Origin: Hemicordylus capensis
Taxonomy: Eukaryota; Chordata; Lepidosauria; Squamata; Cordylidae
NCBI RefSeq assembly: GCF_027244095.1
Contig: NC_069657.1
Location: forward strand, 7,574,001-7,638,000
Reading direction: 5' to 3'
DNA length: 64,000 nt
Made by a program: the position numbers and the translations under genes. Shown here one piece after another: positions 9,780 to 20,525 of the stretch. Positions within the stretch are counted from its first letter, which is position 1. Every line of letters starts with the position of its first letter. The notes beneath the pieces are model-generated. The model did no database searches and was not told where the DNA came from. It saw only the letters and a list, made by a program, of their open reading frames with translations.

Positions 9780-9882
9780 CAGTGTTCCATCTCCCAGAAT
9801 CCCTAGATGCAATGGCTTTTGCTTGGGGATCATGGGAGTTGTAGTCAACAACATCTGGGAATCCTTGTTGGAGGGAACACTG
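9780..9882. mobile_element. Foldback hAT MITE with a shortened left arm
   Basis: CAGTGTTCCATCTCCCAGAA at left, then the full right arm ending GTTGGAGGGAACACTG. The left arm lacks the internal part present at 8611. Flanks do not match. Confidence 0.75.
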
Positions 9883-9925
9883 ATCACAGGCTGCTTCCGT
9901 TGATGGCTTTGACTTTCCTATGTTA

Positions 9926-10231
9926 GGAATGTAGGAAGCTGCCTTATACTGAGACAGCGGCCATACCATTGGGCCATCCAGTTCAGTATTGACTGGCTGG
10001 CTGTGACACGCCAGGGTTTCAGGCAGGAGTCTCTCCTGGCCCTTTGTGGCGATGCTGCCAGGGACTGATCTTGGGACCTTCTGCAGGAAGCATGTGGATG
10101 CTCTACCACTGAGCTATAGCCCCCCTCCGCTATAATCTTACAGGGCTCACGTGTAGTCTCCCATCCAAGTTCCACACCAAGGCAGACCCTGCTTAGCAAA
10201 TTCTTGCTTGCGGCCACAAGACCAGCTCTCC
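9926..10231 (-). mobile_element. Composite 5S/tRNA SINE, minus strand, next to CGRRF1 exon 2
   Basis: On the minus strand it reads GCTAAGCAGGGTCTGCCTTG then ACTTGGATGGGAGAC, almost the 3' half of 5S rRNA, followed by CTATAGCTCAGTGGTAGAGC, a tRNA-like A box, then a tail ending AGTATAAGGCAGCTTCCT. The element stops about 40 bases before exon 2. Confidence 0.85.
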
Positions 10232-10272
10232 GGTCCTAACCTCTGCTATTTTCATGATGTCCTGCTGCTTAG

Positions 10273-10412
10273 GTTTGGGTGGGATGTTCCTGTGATTCTG
10301 AGAAACTCGGAAGAAACTGAATCAAACGTGAAAGTGTTCCAGAAGCAGATGCGACAAGTGAAGAACCCCTTCAGCTTGGAAATTCAAAACCCAGCAGCAG
10401 CTTCAGCTGCAA
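10273..10412 (+). CDS. CGRRF1: CGRRF1 exon 2
   Basis: Acceptor CTGCTTAG then G completes the split Trp codon; the exon encodes FGWDVPVILRNSEETESNVK and VFQKQMRQVKNPFSLEIQ, very close to the human text as I remember it. It ends with one base of a Ser codon before a GTCAGT donor. A good branch site, TCCTAAC at 10234-10240, lies 33 bases before the acceptor. Residues 35-81. Confidence 0.95.
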
Positions 10413-10877
10413 GTCAGTGGATTGGTTTTTGTCATCGTCTCCTTTCCACCCTTTGCTCCCTGTTATTTATTATTTATTTATTCGATTTCTGTTATACCAA
10501 GCCTTGGTTCTTGATTTGCCGGTTGTTAACTGTTGGTGCTGGATGCTGTTGAAAGAAGCAGAATATTATAAGATGTTCCCTGCTGTGAGGAAAAATGGAT
10601 TCCCTGATCCCACTAACTAACCTGAAGCATCATAAAGCTCTACAAGTGGAGGAGTGCCATTTATAATCGGGATGAGCATTCTGGCCAATGTAGGTTTTAC
10701 TTCTACATTACAAAACCAACGGAAGCAAGAGCCATTTTAAGGGCCAACCCATTTGCACCACTAAAAAGCGCTCTCTCTGTCTCTTTTAAAGCAGCTTCAG
10801 GGTTGGGATTGGGACCTATGCCATTCCCCTCTTCATATAAATTGCACCCCGCTCCCAGCTGCTATTTGTCTCATTAG
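10413..10877 (+). other. CGRRF1 intron 2, unassigned part
   Basis: No gene or clear repeat seen. An AT-rich TTATTTATTATTTATTTATT run lies at about 10461-10480. Confidence 0.5.
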
Positions 10878-12201
10878 TAGGGTTGCCATGTCCCCCAGAA
10901 TGTAGGGTAGCCCCCGGATTTTGGCTCCTCCGCCCGGCTGCTAAATTCCACCCAGATTTACACAGATTTCAAATGTGTTGCCCAGATTTTACTCTGGATC
11001 CCATCACATGGGAGGGCAAAGAAGGGGGAAGTATACAGATCTATCAAATAAATAAAATGCAAATTAGTTGCTGCATACAGAGGCGTATCTAGGGAAAATA
11101 GCGCCTAGGGCAAGCACTGAAATTGCGCCGCCTGTCCAAGCATCTGACACCCATCTTTCAGATAACTTTACCATAATATCAGCTCAAAAATACAAGTCAG
11201 GTTCGTTAATCTTTTAATATTTCAAAAACTATTTAGCAGTGGACTTAGCCAGACCAAAAAATGCTGGAAAACTACAAATTTCAGTATGTGGGGGCTCATG
11301 AAATACCCAAATACTATGTGGAGGTGTACTTGGAAAACTAAACAGAAGTGCCTGTCTAATTCTCTACTATGCATTGTAGCATCACCATTACATAAGTTTT
11401 AAAAATCAATGGAGAATTTGACTTTTCCCAGATACTCTGTAAATAATTAAAGGATATGCAGAGTAAACTGTGTCACTGCTTGGAATATATTCTAGTCTTT
11501 CAGAAAGACAGTTAAAATGAGAGAACGAGAGCAAGAAACTCCCAGTGGGCCTTAATATTAAGGGTTTCACATTGATTCAAAGACAAACTCACCATTAATA
11601 GCCATATTAGCAAGACATCACATTTAACTCACTTATCACAAGAAGCAAAGTAAGAGCAAATGAATACAATCCTAGCTCAAAAGCATCAGCTCAGTATTCA
11701 CAAGCCCTGATTCTCTGTACATAGTGCCAATCTGAATATGTGTACAGTGTCTTATATTATATTTTTATTATTATTATTTTTACCTGTAGCCCCTTTGGGG
11801 GGCTTCCTAAAGGCTGGGGGGGTTTGCAAAGATTCCTCCTCACCCCGCTGGCCTCTAGGGCCTCGCAGGGACCATTTGAGCATGTGCAGTGGCCGTTTTT
11901 AAAAATAATCTTTTTTTTTTTTTAAAGGCCACTGAAAACAAAATGGCCACCGCGCATGCTCAAATGGCCTCTGCAAAGCCTGGCATGACCTAGAGCCTCA
12001 CAGAGGCCATTTGAGCATGCACGGTGGCCATTTTGTTTTTGGCAGCCTTTTTTAAAAAAAATTAATTTTACAGAATGGCGCCCCCCTTCAAGAGGCGCCC
12101 GGGGCACGTGCCCTGCCTGCCCTACCCCTAGATACACCTCTGGCTGCATAATATGCAAATTAGGCCACCCGGATTTGGGAAGCTCGGATATGGCAACCCT
12201 A
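10878..12201. mobile_element. hAT element (TAGGGTTGCCA termini) split by another hAT
   Basis: Ends TAGGGTTGCCATGT and ATATGGCAACCCTA are inverted copies. Flanking 8-mers CTCATTAG (10870-10877) and CTCATTGG (12202-12209) match at 7 of 8. Without the nested element it would be about 250 bp, the size of the copy at 4340-4610. No transposase frame. Confidence 0.88.
11078..12142. mobile_element. hAT element (CAGAGGCGTA family), 1.07 kb, nested
   Basis: Ends CAGAGGCGTATCTAGGG and CCCTAGATACACCTCTG are perfect inverted repeats. Flanked by GCTGCATA on both sides (11070-11077, 12143-12150). The interior has GCGCCTAGGGCAAG near the left and CAAGAGGCGCCCGGGGCACG near the right and a pair of mirrored CATGCTCAAATGGCC blocks, but no reading frame resembling a hAT transposase. 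Confidence 0.92.
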
Positions 12202-12340
12202 CTCATTGGAGAAAGACATATTGCCGTAGGTACCACGCAGCCCCTTGCTCTTCCATCAGTGGGACGTGCACACTGGCTCTGTGAGTGTGGAGAGCCTGTC
12301 AACATTCTTTGCAAATACACAAAGCCTCAGTGGCGCTTAA

Positions 12341-12616
12341 GAATTGTGTCCACACTATCGGACACTCTCCCCAAAATTCCCAATGGGGGAACCGGGGTGG
12401 TTCAAGTCGTCTGGGTTCGAACCAGACCAGTCCAGGGGTCTATTGTAAAGGGAAATCCAGTGAGAATTCCACAGCCGATTCCTTACTGGATTTCCCTTTA
12501 CAAGTAGACCCTGAATCGATCTGTGAATCGGTTTGAACCAGTCCATGAAGGGTCCGTCCAAATCTGGTTCGGATTCAAACCGAACCAGCCTGGCCAGTTC
12601 TGTGCACATTCCTTCT
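12341..12616. mobile_element. Diverged TAGGGATGTGCAC-family element with internal palindrome
   Basis: The right end TTCTGTGCACATTCCTT resembles TGTGCACATCCCTA. Inside are near-perfect inverted arms at 12437-12460 and 12486-12510 (GTAAAGGGAAATCCAG against CTGGATTTCCCTTTAC). Left edge is uncertain and no duplication was found. Confidence 0.55.
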
Positions 12617-12888
12617 TGATGCTAGAGGACTGGATACAAACACATTAGCAAAGATTCTTCAACTGGTATTTAGACTGCCCCAGCCAAATCACAATTGCAA
12701 CACGTTTTGCGCTTGACAGCTCCTCTGCAGGGGATGATATCTAGACATGTTTAGAACTAAGCCTCAACTGAAATAGGTCATGTGCTTTGAGGTGAAGCTG
12801 GTTGCTAAGAATTGTTTGCCGTTCATTACCAGAAGAAGAGGTACTGAGCTTGTAAGACTTGCGGGGGCTTGGTGGTTGTCATCTAGAG

Positions 12889-13024
12889 CAGGGATTCTCA
12901 ACGTTGGGTCCCCAGATGTTATTGGACTTCAACTCCCATAATCCCTAACCAAAGGCCAATGGGGCTGGAGATTATGGGAGTTGAAGTCCAATAACATCTG
13001 GGGACCCAACGTTGAGAATCCCTG
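12889..13024. mobile_element. Foldback hAT MITE, perfect 55-bp hairpin
   Basis: Arms 12889-12943 and 12970-13024 are exact reverse complements, starting CAGGGATTCTCAACGTTGGG, around a 26-base loop. The CAGGGNTTCTCAA end is of the hAT-Charlie type. It lies in CGRRF1 intron 2, 126 bases before exon 3. No clear 8-base duplication. Confidence 0.88.
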
Positions 13025-13150
13025 AGAGTGGTCTAGAAAAATAACATGCTCTGCGTGGAAATGTGAAAGAAATATTCTTGCTTTTTGCTTTTGGCTTGTT
13101 CATATTGACCAAACCTCTCATCATGCTTGTGTTCGGTTCTTTCCCCCAAG

Positions 13151-13328
13151 GTGGCATCACCCTAATGCTTGATTGTCTGGAAAACTGTCTCCTTACCTGC
13201 TACTGGGGTTGCAGTGTGCAAAAGCTCCACGAAGCCCTGCAGAAGCATGCCTATTGTTTCCGGATTAAAACCCCCCAGACGTTTGAGGATGCATTGCAGA
13301 ATGAGTATCTCTACTGCCAGCAGTACTG
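13151..13328 (+). CDS. CGRRF1: CGRRF1 exon 3
   Basis: After TTTCCCCCAAG the exon reads GITLMLDCLENCLLTCYWGC, SVQKLHEALQKHAYCFRI and on to EYLYCQQY, ending with two bases (TG) of a Cys codon before GTATCC. It encodes the conserved cysteine-rich middle part (residues 82-140) typical of the family. The weak donor GTATCC follows from the phase of exon 4. Confidence 0.94.
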
Positions 13329-14099
13329 GTATCCTTTTGCCACGCTTGCATGTTTCCAGTGTTGGGATCCAGCATGGGAACTTGAACGTCCATTTGTACA
13401 CAGAAGTTTTGAAGTGGGTTTCTAGCCTCTGTCGTTGTAGAGCAAAGTTGGAAAAGCCAAGGGGTGCAGTTTCAGAGGATGGGTGTCCAGTGCTCTTGCT
13501 ACCAGGCTAGCAATAATCTTCATTGTTTCTGTTCTGTTTTTTAAAAATCAGGTTATTTGAAGACCCAGCTGCCGCGCTTCTTAGATGTGGCTTCCTTTTC
13601 TCGCCTCTATACCAGCTGTTGGCAGCAATGTTGCCAGTGGCCTGCTCAGAGTTCTGTGTGTGGAGCCTGCTGCCGCCACCAGCATCACCTCCTGTTGCAA
13701 GCCAAGGTGTGGTGCCATAGCCAGCAAAGAGAAGCAAGCCAGGCCTGCGATGGCTACTAGGACTGAGGTCTTAGTGGAGCAGGCTTAGCAGAGCTGCTGT
13801 GGAAGTGACCAGGGGGCCCACCCAGAGGGGAAAGGTGGCAGGTCATCTCAGGGGGAACGGGGAGAGGGGGCCCTTAGTGGCCCCTTTTCTCGGGGTGGCG
13901 GTGAGTGTGGGTGGGGAGGTAGGTGGCTCGTGTTCTTTGAATACATCCGCCTAATTACAGTTATACTCCTGCTCTATACAAGGTAAGGTTGGGAGTCTTA
14001 TACTTTTATTTCACCGCACGTAGAAGTGAATGTACAAACTGATATCTTCTGTGTCCGTCTGGTCTGCAAGTGATCTGACTATTGGACTTGTTTTGAGAG
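13329..14099 (+). other. CGRRF1 intron 3, unassigned part
   Basis: No gene; no repeat recognised with confidence. Confidence 0.5.
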
Positions 14100-14232
14100 C
14101 AGGGTTCCCTCTAACAGGGCTTCCCAGATGTTGACTGCAACTCCCAGAATCCCCAGGCAAAGGCCATTGCAGCTAGGGATGCTGGGAGTTGTAGTCAGCA
14201 ACATCTGGGAATCCCTATTAGAGGGAACCCTG
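14100..14232. mobile_element. Foldback hAT MITE, CGRRF1 intron 3
   Basis: CAGGGTTCCCTCTAACAGGG on the left, ATTAGAGGGAACCCTG on the right. Flanking 8-mers TTTGAGAG (14092-14099) and TTGGAGAG (14233-14240) match at 7 of 8. Confidence 0.88.
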
Positions 14233-15524
14233 TTGGAGAGCAGTCTGCCATACCTCCTGGCACATTTCCTCTTAACTGGCTGCTATTCTGCCACTGAACA
14301 ACTGATGAGCAGAATGTAGGGCAGCCCCCTGGAGCTGTTCCCAACTGATAGTCAATATGATGTCCTTCATAGAGCTCCATGGATGTTTTAATATGGACTT
14401 TAGCATATTGTAAAGAATTATTGGACATATTTCTCTGAAACAGTCGATATTTCCATATGGATTTGGTGGGTGGTGGGGGTGGGGAGATATATCCATGGAG
14501 CTCTGTTAAGGGCATCTTATTGACTTCTACTGCACTGACTGGGAATCATAGAAGAAAGATTATCTGGACTCTTTTAGAGACTGTGTTTATATACTTTTTA
14601 CAATAGGAATGTATTTTTTTTAATGTGTGATTATTAGGAAGGATTTTAGCATTTGGGATCAATACACTGGAATTCATGAAGCGTTATTATTTATCACGCA
14701 AATTGGTTTAAAATGGGATCATTTGTGGTTTAAACATACTTTTAGACTGAGATTTCTAGTTGGGGTTTTCTTGTGTACAGCTTACAACAAAATTCATTTT
14801 AAAACATAATAAAACACAACCTCTAAAATCATAGACATTCAGGATAAGCAGAATCATTAAATCAGGGCAATCACAGAGAAATGCATAGACTTGGGGGAAG
14901 GCCTGCTGAATTTTTTTTTAAAAAAAGTCTTCAACTTACATTTAGAATTAAACAGACAAGCCTAAGATCAAGGGGCAGGGAGTTCCAGAGAACCATGGCC
15001 ACCACTGAGAAGGCTCGCTTTTATACTAACTTCATAAGGTTTATACTAAATTTTGTATAGAATGTATACAAAGTATACATATATACTATTATGTTGTTGG
15101 CATTATTGATTCTGTAACTGGTAGTCCTGAAGAAGGGGAGGAAACTTACAGTATGCAAATCACCAAAGCCATGTACCCTGAGTACTGGGAATTCTGCTCA
15201 CCTTTGCTGCTATAAGGACTAGTAATTTCTTGGTTTTTTAAAAATACCGGGGTGTGTGTGTGTGGGGGGAGAAAGTGCATATTGTTAGAGGCTGAATTTT
15301 GCATCCCATACTAAATGGGATCACAGAGTAAAGCGGAGTACGCACGACTCTGCATTTTTCTGTCCCGGTTTTGTCCCAGACTAGAATATCTTAGGAGAGT
15401 TGAAGTCAGGCTGGTGTGTGTTTTTACCCTTGCCTTCTAAGTGAGTCCAAGAACACGAAAATGTTCTTGTCGCCAAAGATGGCATCTATCTATGCAGTGT
15501 GAGCATTCCTTGACACAAACAAAG
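14233..15524 (+). other. CGRRF1 intron 3, remaining part
   Basis: A/T-rich, with a TATAC-rich stretch near 15050-15085 and a (GT)n run at 15251-15265. I see no gene or identifiable element. Confidence 0.45.
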
Positions 15525-15672
15525 CATTAAAAAACCTGACAAAGAGGAAACGTGTTGTCAGTTGCCGGAAGAGGCACACATCACTGACTTTGGCCCTGTG
15601 CCTCGATCGCGGTACCCACTGGTAGCACTGCTGACCTTAGCTGATGAAGACAACAGAGAGATCTATGATATT
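15525..15672 (+). CDS. CGRRF1: CGRRF1 exon 4
   Basis: Starts with C after AACAAAG, completing the Cys codon, and reads IKKPDKEETCCQLPEE, then ITDFGPVPRSRYPLVALLTL and ADEDNREIYDI (residues 141-190). Two overlapping donors are present: GTAGGT at 15673 and GTAATC at 15677. Only the first keeps the frame with exon 5 and reproduces the family text DIIxMV across the junction, so the exon is ended there. Confidence 0.93.
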
Positions 15673-17565
15673 GTAGGTAATCTTTATCTTTATCTTTTTC
15701 TTTTTAATGAAATAGCAGTTTGTGTAGAACTGTGTGCGCTGACGGGGTTGCTTCTCTCCCCCGCCCCAGCCATTGTTGCATAAGGTTTGGAGCTGACATT
15801 CACAATTCCACATAAAGGTCACATCTCTGCCTGGAGCAGGGTGACTACAAATAAATGAAAAATGATGATGGAGCCTGCCGTATCCCGCAGGACCCTGGGT
15901 CTGTTTCGAGTAAGTTAGAACTGCAACAGTGCACGCAATGAATCCTACGTTTGTACCTGAGTGAACTTTAGCCTACCTCGTCAATTAATAACGTTGAATT
16001 AACTTGCTTGAGTTAGTCTTAAAATAGTCCAGATTTTACTTGGTAGAATTCACTGTCACCATGGCGTATTTCACTAAAAATGTATGGTAAGAGACTTGGT
16101 AATTGCAATGATTTCTAAAAGAATAAATGGAATGGACACTACTTCGAGTTTTCCTTCCTTTAAAAAAAATTTTTTTTAATGCCTTCAAAAATAAGATACT
16201 TCATATCAAATATAATCGCTAATATTAAATATCTATCAAATATGACTGTTGCACAGAACCAAAATGAGACAACTGAAGCAAATAAATGGTAGGTGCAATA
16301 AAATGGTAATTAAGTATAATAAAATGGTAATCTTAATTACCATTAAGACTGGTAATTAGAATTGGGTGAAGGGAGTGGGACCCTCTTCTTATTTACCTAA
16401 AACATATTATAAAATGGATTTCTATCAGGCTTTTGAGTGGTAACAAAAATGTTTTTAAAATGCCCTAGAGCTGACTTTCGTATGATTTATCGGGGGGAGA
16501 ACGATTAAATTACAGGCAAGACTTGGGTATTGTAACTGATACTTGTTCTAATGATGAGATGGAAGTCCTTTTGTTGTTGTTTTGTTTGTTTGTTTTGTTT
16601 GTGTTTTTTTCCCTTTCTTTTTTTCTCTTTTTTCTTTGTGTGTGTGCGTGTGTGTATCATATGTTGTGAAAAACTGAATTAAAAGTTATTTTTTAAAAAA
16701 AGAAGAAGAATTGGGTGCACTCTGTGCACACTTACTGAGAGTAAGTCCCATTAAACTCAGTAGGTCTTACTTGTTTCATTTAGAGAATTTGCTAGCCATT
16801 CTTCAGTATAAAACAGCATGCAGCCAAAAGATAAAAAAAATATAACAAAGCTAGCAGAATCGTTAAGACATCATGAGATCACAGAAGCTGTTGTCACCAG
16901 ATGATAAAGACCAATGGGAACATAAAATGCCAACTACAATCAGAACTTTTACATGCTGGAAGACTTGAGCAAATAAAAAGGTCTTCATTTGGCATTGAAA
17001 GGACATCAGGATTTGTGCCAGGGAAGTTTATCTAGGGAGAGGCTCCATATGGGGCTTTATGACTGAACTCTAGCACTGTTTAAGGTATGTTTCCAACAAC
17101 TAATGTCAAAGCCTCATACAGATCTTGTTGGATTTTTTAGGGGTTGAAAGAGAGACCCAGTTTTGTTGTGCCTCCATGACATTCAAACTTGGGGAAACTT
17201 CCAGGCATTATTTTATTTGCAATTCCATGCTTCACAACTTATTATTAAAATGTACATATGACCTTTTCAACTAGACATAAACAAATTTCCTCCTGTACAA
17301 TAGAGTCCTGTGCATACTTGCTCAGATGTAAATGTATCTACTACACAAGGCGCCTCTTTCCATCCACGGGACCCTCCTCTGAGTCCCCCTGGCATCCAAG
17401 ATGAGTTGGGGGAGGGTGATCAAAGATATTTAATTCTTGGGAAACTGAAGCAGTTAAAAACAAAATCTGATTGGAATTATAGGGAAAATAAAGCAGAAAT
17501 TGGGAATACCAAGAAAATTGGGAATACCAAGAGGAAACTTTTCCTTTTTTTCTTTTTTTTGGAAG
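15673..17565 (+). other. CGRRF1 intron 4
   Basis: Mostly unassigned. The stretch at about 16555-16705 (T/G-rich run, then GAAAAACTGAATTAAAAGTT and an A-rich end) has the look of a squamate L1 3' end, a weak call. At 16725-16790 an AGTAAGTCCCATTAAACTCA block resembles a common squamate dispersed repeat. No genes. Confidence 0.4.
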
Positions 17566-17673
17566 ATTGCGATGGTGTCCATAATTCACATTCCTGATGA
17601 CAGTTACAGGCTTCCCTGCAGAATACTCTATCAGTACCTCCTCCTGGCTCAAGGTCAGCTTCATGATCTAAAG
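17566..17673 (+). CDS. CGRRF1: CGRRF1 exon 5
   Basis: Follows a long T-rich tract ending GGAAG. Reads IAMVSIIHIPDDSYRLPCRI and LYQYLLLAQGQLHDLK (residues 191-226), nearly the human text. Ends in-phase at AAG before the strong donor GTAAGC. Confidence 0.95.
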
Positions 17674-18724
17674 GTAAGCTTTGGGGTTAATTCTTTATTT
17701 TACATCTCAAAAGAAGGCAAAGGATCTTTAGGGTAAAAGTAGCTGCTTTGGCATATATATCACACCAATGGTTAGGTCTTCCTTAATTCTGCCAGCTTGG
17801 AACCTTAGCTGAAGAACACAGTGTTGGCAGGTAGAACATTTATATATACAGAGCATGCGTTCCATCACTGGAGCGGTGTCTCCTTTTTTTCCTGGATGTC
17901 AAAAATCAAAAATTTGCAACCCAGAAAAGCCAGTTCTCTAACTGCTGCAATGAAGGTAAATGAGACGCAGGCTGTGGAAGTGTTCAATGGAGACCTGGTC
18001 TACTACGCATGCAGCAGATTTAAGTGGGAGCAAGGTGGTAGAGCTTTGAGGTGGCAGAATGGATTGGGCACTTTAGCTGCAGGTGGGGGAGCCATTTGTT
18101 TTAAACACACACACCCCTTCTCTAAAATATTCCATACAAGTACAAACACAAAAACCATCACCTTGGGAGTGAGGTTCTAGCTCCGTTCACTTTTCTTGGG
18201 CTAACGTTCTACTTGCAAGGTGCTTTTCATGTTGGAGAATACTTTTTTAAAAATGCACACACCCCTTGCCGCCGCAAAGTGGTGTAGTCCATTCTGCTGC
18301 ATGTTTTCTTGAGGCCTAAGTATTTCTTACTGGAGAGACAGGCAGACAGGCGCTGTAGAATCAGCAAACATGGAAATGGCTTATTCAAAACCACGTGGCC
18401 GGTGCTACTTTAAGATACTCTGTCCTTGTTATACACAGTTCAGTTTTAGAAGGGAAGGCAGGATGGGCATTTTGATTTGTTTGTGGATCATTGATAGGAG
18501 CAGATCAGGATCTGTGGAATTCTGAATAACTGAGTCTCTCACCATTGCCTCTAGAAGATCCTCTCAAATCTTCGTTTGTGCTTGTGCAAAAAAACAAGAA
18601 CACCCCACACTTCACCTTCTACACATCTCCTCAATGCTGAGGGCTAGAAACATGTTTAAAATAGCAGCTGAGTAAATTTTAACAGGCTCTGAGTACTATG
18701 CTAGAAACCGGATTCCATACTTAA
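17674..18724 (+). other. CGRRF1 intron 5, first part
   Basis: Unassigned unique-looking DNA; the 119-residue open frame at 17821-18180 matches no family I know and has low-complexity content. Confidence 0.45.
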
Positions 18725-20525
18725 AGTTATGGAACCATCAGTTACCCACTGTGACATTATTAATGAGTTCTTTGTGGATAAAATATCATACACAGAACCC
18801 ACAATTACTGCAGTGTCTGATGCGGAGGTGTCCATCACCTCCTCTTATGTAGTTAGGCTGGATCAGTTTCACTTTGTGACTCCTGAAGATGTGGACAAGT
18901 TGCTTAGAGTGGTGTGGCCTATTACCTGTTCTCTTGACCCTTGTCTGACATGGCTTATACTCTTTGGCAGGGGGTTGTTGTAGAAGGCCTGGCAGACATT
19001 ATAAATGCTTCTCTGAGGGAGGGCAGGATGCCTTCCTGTCTTAAGGAGGCAATCATTAGACCTCTTTAGAAGAAGCCTACATTGGATCCCTCAGAGGTAA
19101 GCAACTACAGGCCTGTTTCCAACCTTCCGTGGTTGGGCTAAGTAATTGAGAGGGTGCTGGCCTCCCAGCTCCAGGCAGTCATGGAGGAAACTGATTATCT
19201 AGACTCATTTCAAACTGGCTTTTGGACTGGCTATGGGGTGGAGACTGCCTTGGTCGGCCTGACAGATGATCTCCAATGGGAAATTGACAGAGTTAGTATG
19301 ACTCTGTTGGTCTTTTTGGATCTCTCAGAAGCTTTTGATATTATTGACTGTAGTATCCTTTTGGAGTGTCTGAGAGGGTTGGGAGTGGGAGGCACTGCTT
19401 TGCAATGGTTCCACTCTTACCTCTCAGGCAGATTCTAGATGATGTCGCTTGGAAACTGTTCTTCAAAATCTGAACTTTTATATGGCGCCCTCAGGGCACC
19501 ATACTGTCTCCAGTGTTCGTTAACATCTACATGAAACCACTGGGAGAGATCATCAGGAGATTTGGTGCAGGCTGTTATAAATATGCTGATGATACCCAAA
19601 TCTCTTTCTCCATGTCAGCATCATCAGGAGAAGACATAACCTCCTCAAATGCCTGCCTGGAGGGGGTGATGGGCTGGATGAGGGATAACAAACTGAGAAT
19701 GAATCCAAATAAAATGGAGGTACTTATTGTGCAGGTTTGGAACTCAGGAGACAATTTTGATCTGCTGTTTCTGGATGGGGTCACACTTCCCCAGAAGGAA
19801 CAGGCATGCAGTCTGGGGGTGCTTCTGGATCCAAACCTCTCCCTGGTGTCCCAGGTTGAAGCGGTGGCCAGAGGTGCTTTCTATCCACTTCGACTGATAT
19901 GCCAGCTGCGACTGTTTCTTGAGATAAATTACCTCAGAACGGTAGTACATATACTGGTAACCTCCAGACTTGACTACTGCAATGTCCTCTGTGTGGGGCT
20001 GACTTTGTTCGTAGTCTGGAAACTGTAGTTTGTACAGAATGTGGCAGCCAGGTTAGTCTCTGCGTCATCTCGAAGAGACCATATTATTCCTATATTAAAA
20101 GAACTACACTGCCTACCAGTAGGTTTCCGGGCAATATACAAGGTGTTAGTTATAACCTATAAAGCTCTAAACAGCTTAGGCCCAAGGTACTTAAGAGAAC
20201 ATCTTGTTTGCTATGACCCCCATCACCCATTGAGATTACCCAGAGAGGTTCATCTGCAGTTGCCACTGGCTCGTCTGGGGCTACACATGGACGGGCCTTT
20301 TCTCTTGCTGCCCTGAGACTCTGGAATGCACTCCCTGCTGAGATAAGAGCTTCCCCTTCTAAGACAACTTTTAAAAACTCTCTAAAGATGCATTTATTCA
20401 CCCAACTTTTTAACTAGATGTGGTTTTTGTTTTAAGGTTTTAATTTCTGTTTTAATTTGTTTTATGTTGCTGTAAACCACCCAGAGATGGAAGTTTGGGG
20501 CAGTGTACAATTATAATAAGCAAGT
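18725..20525 (+). mobile_element. L2/CR1-group LINE, decayed, plus strand
   Basis: Pieces in order: LDQFHFVTPEDVDKLL, then QLQAVMEETDYLDSFQTGFW, LLVFLDLSEAFDIIDCSILL, a YADDTQISFSMSASSGED block, MGWMRDNKLRMNPNKMEVLI, TSRLDYCNVLCVGL, and AIYKVLVITYKALNSLGPRY. This is a reverse transcriptase of the Jockey superfamily, with stops and frameshifts. It ends with the usual TAAACCACCCAGAGATGGAA tail. Same family at 23450, 33475 and 57280. Confidence 0.9.

Noticed and set aside
17821-18180. 119-codon open frame in CGRRF1 intron 5
   Set aside because: No family resemblance and no splice-site pattern consistent with CGRRF1.
18725-20525. Host genes with reverse-transcriptase frames
   Set aside because: YADD/YMDD and PHLEYCVQ-type frames here and elsewhere belong to LINEs (CR1, L2-group, Bov-B, Dong/R4) in multiple decayed copies.
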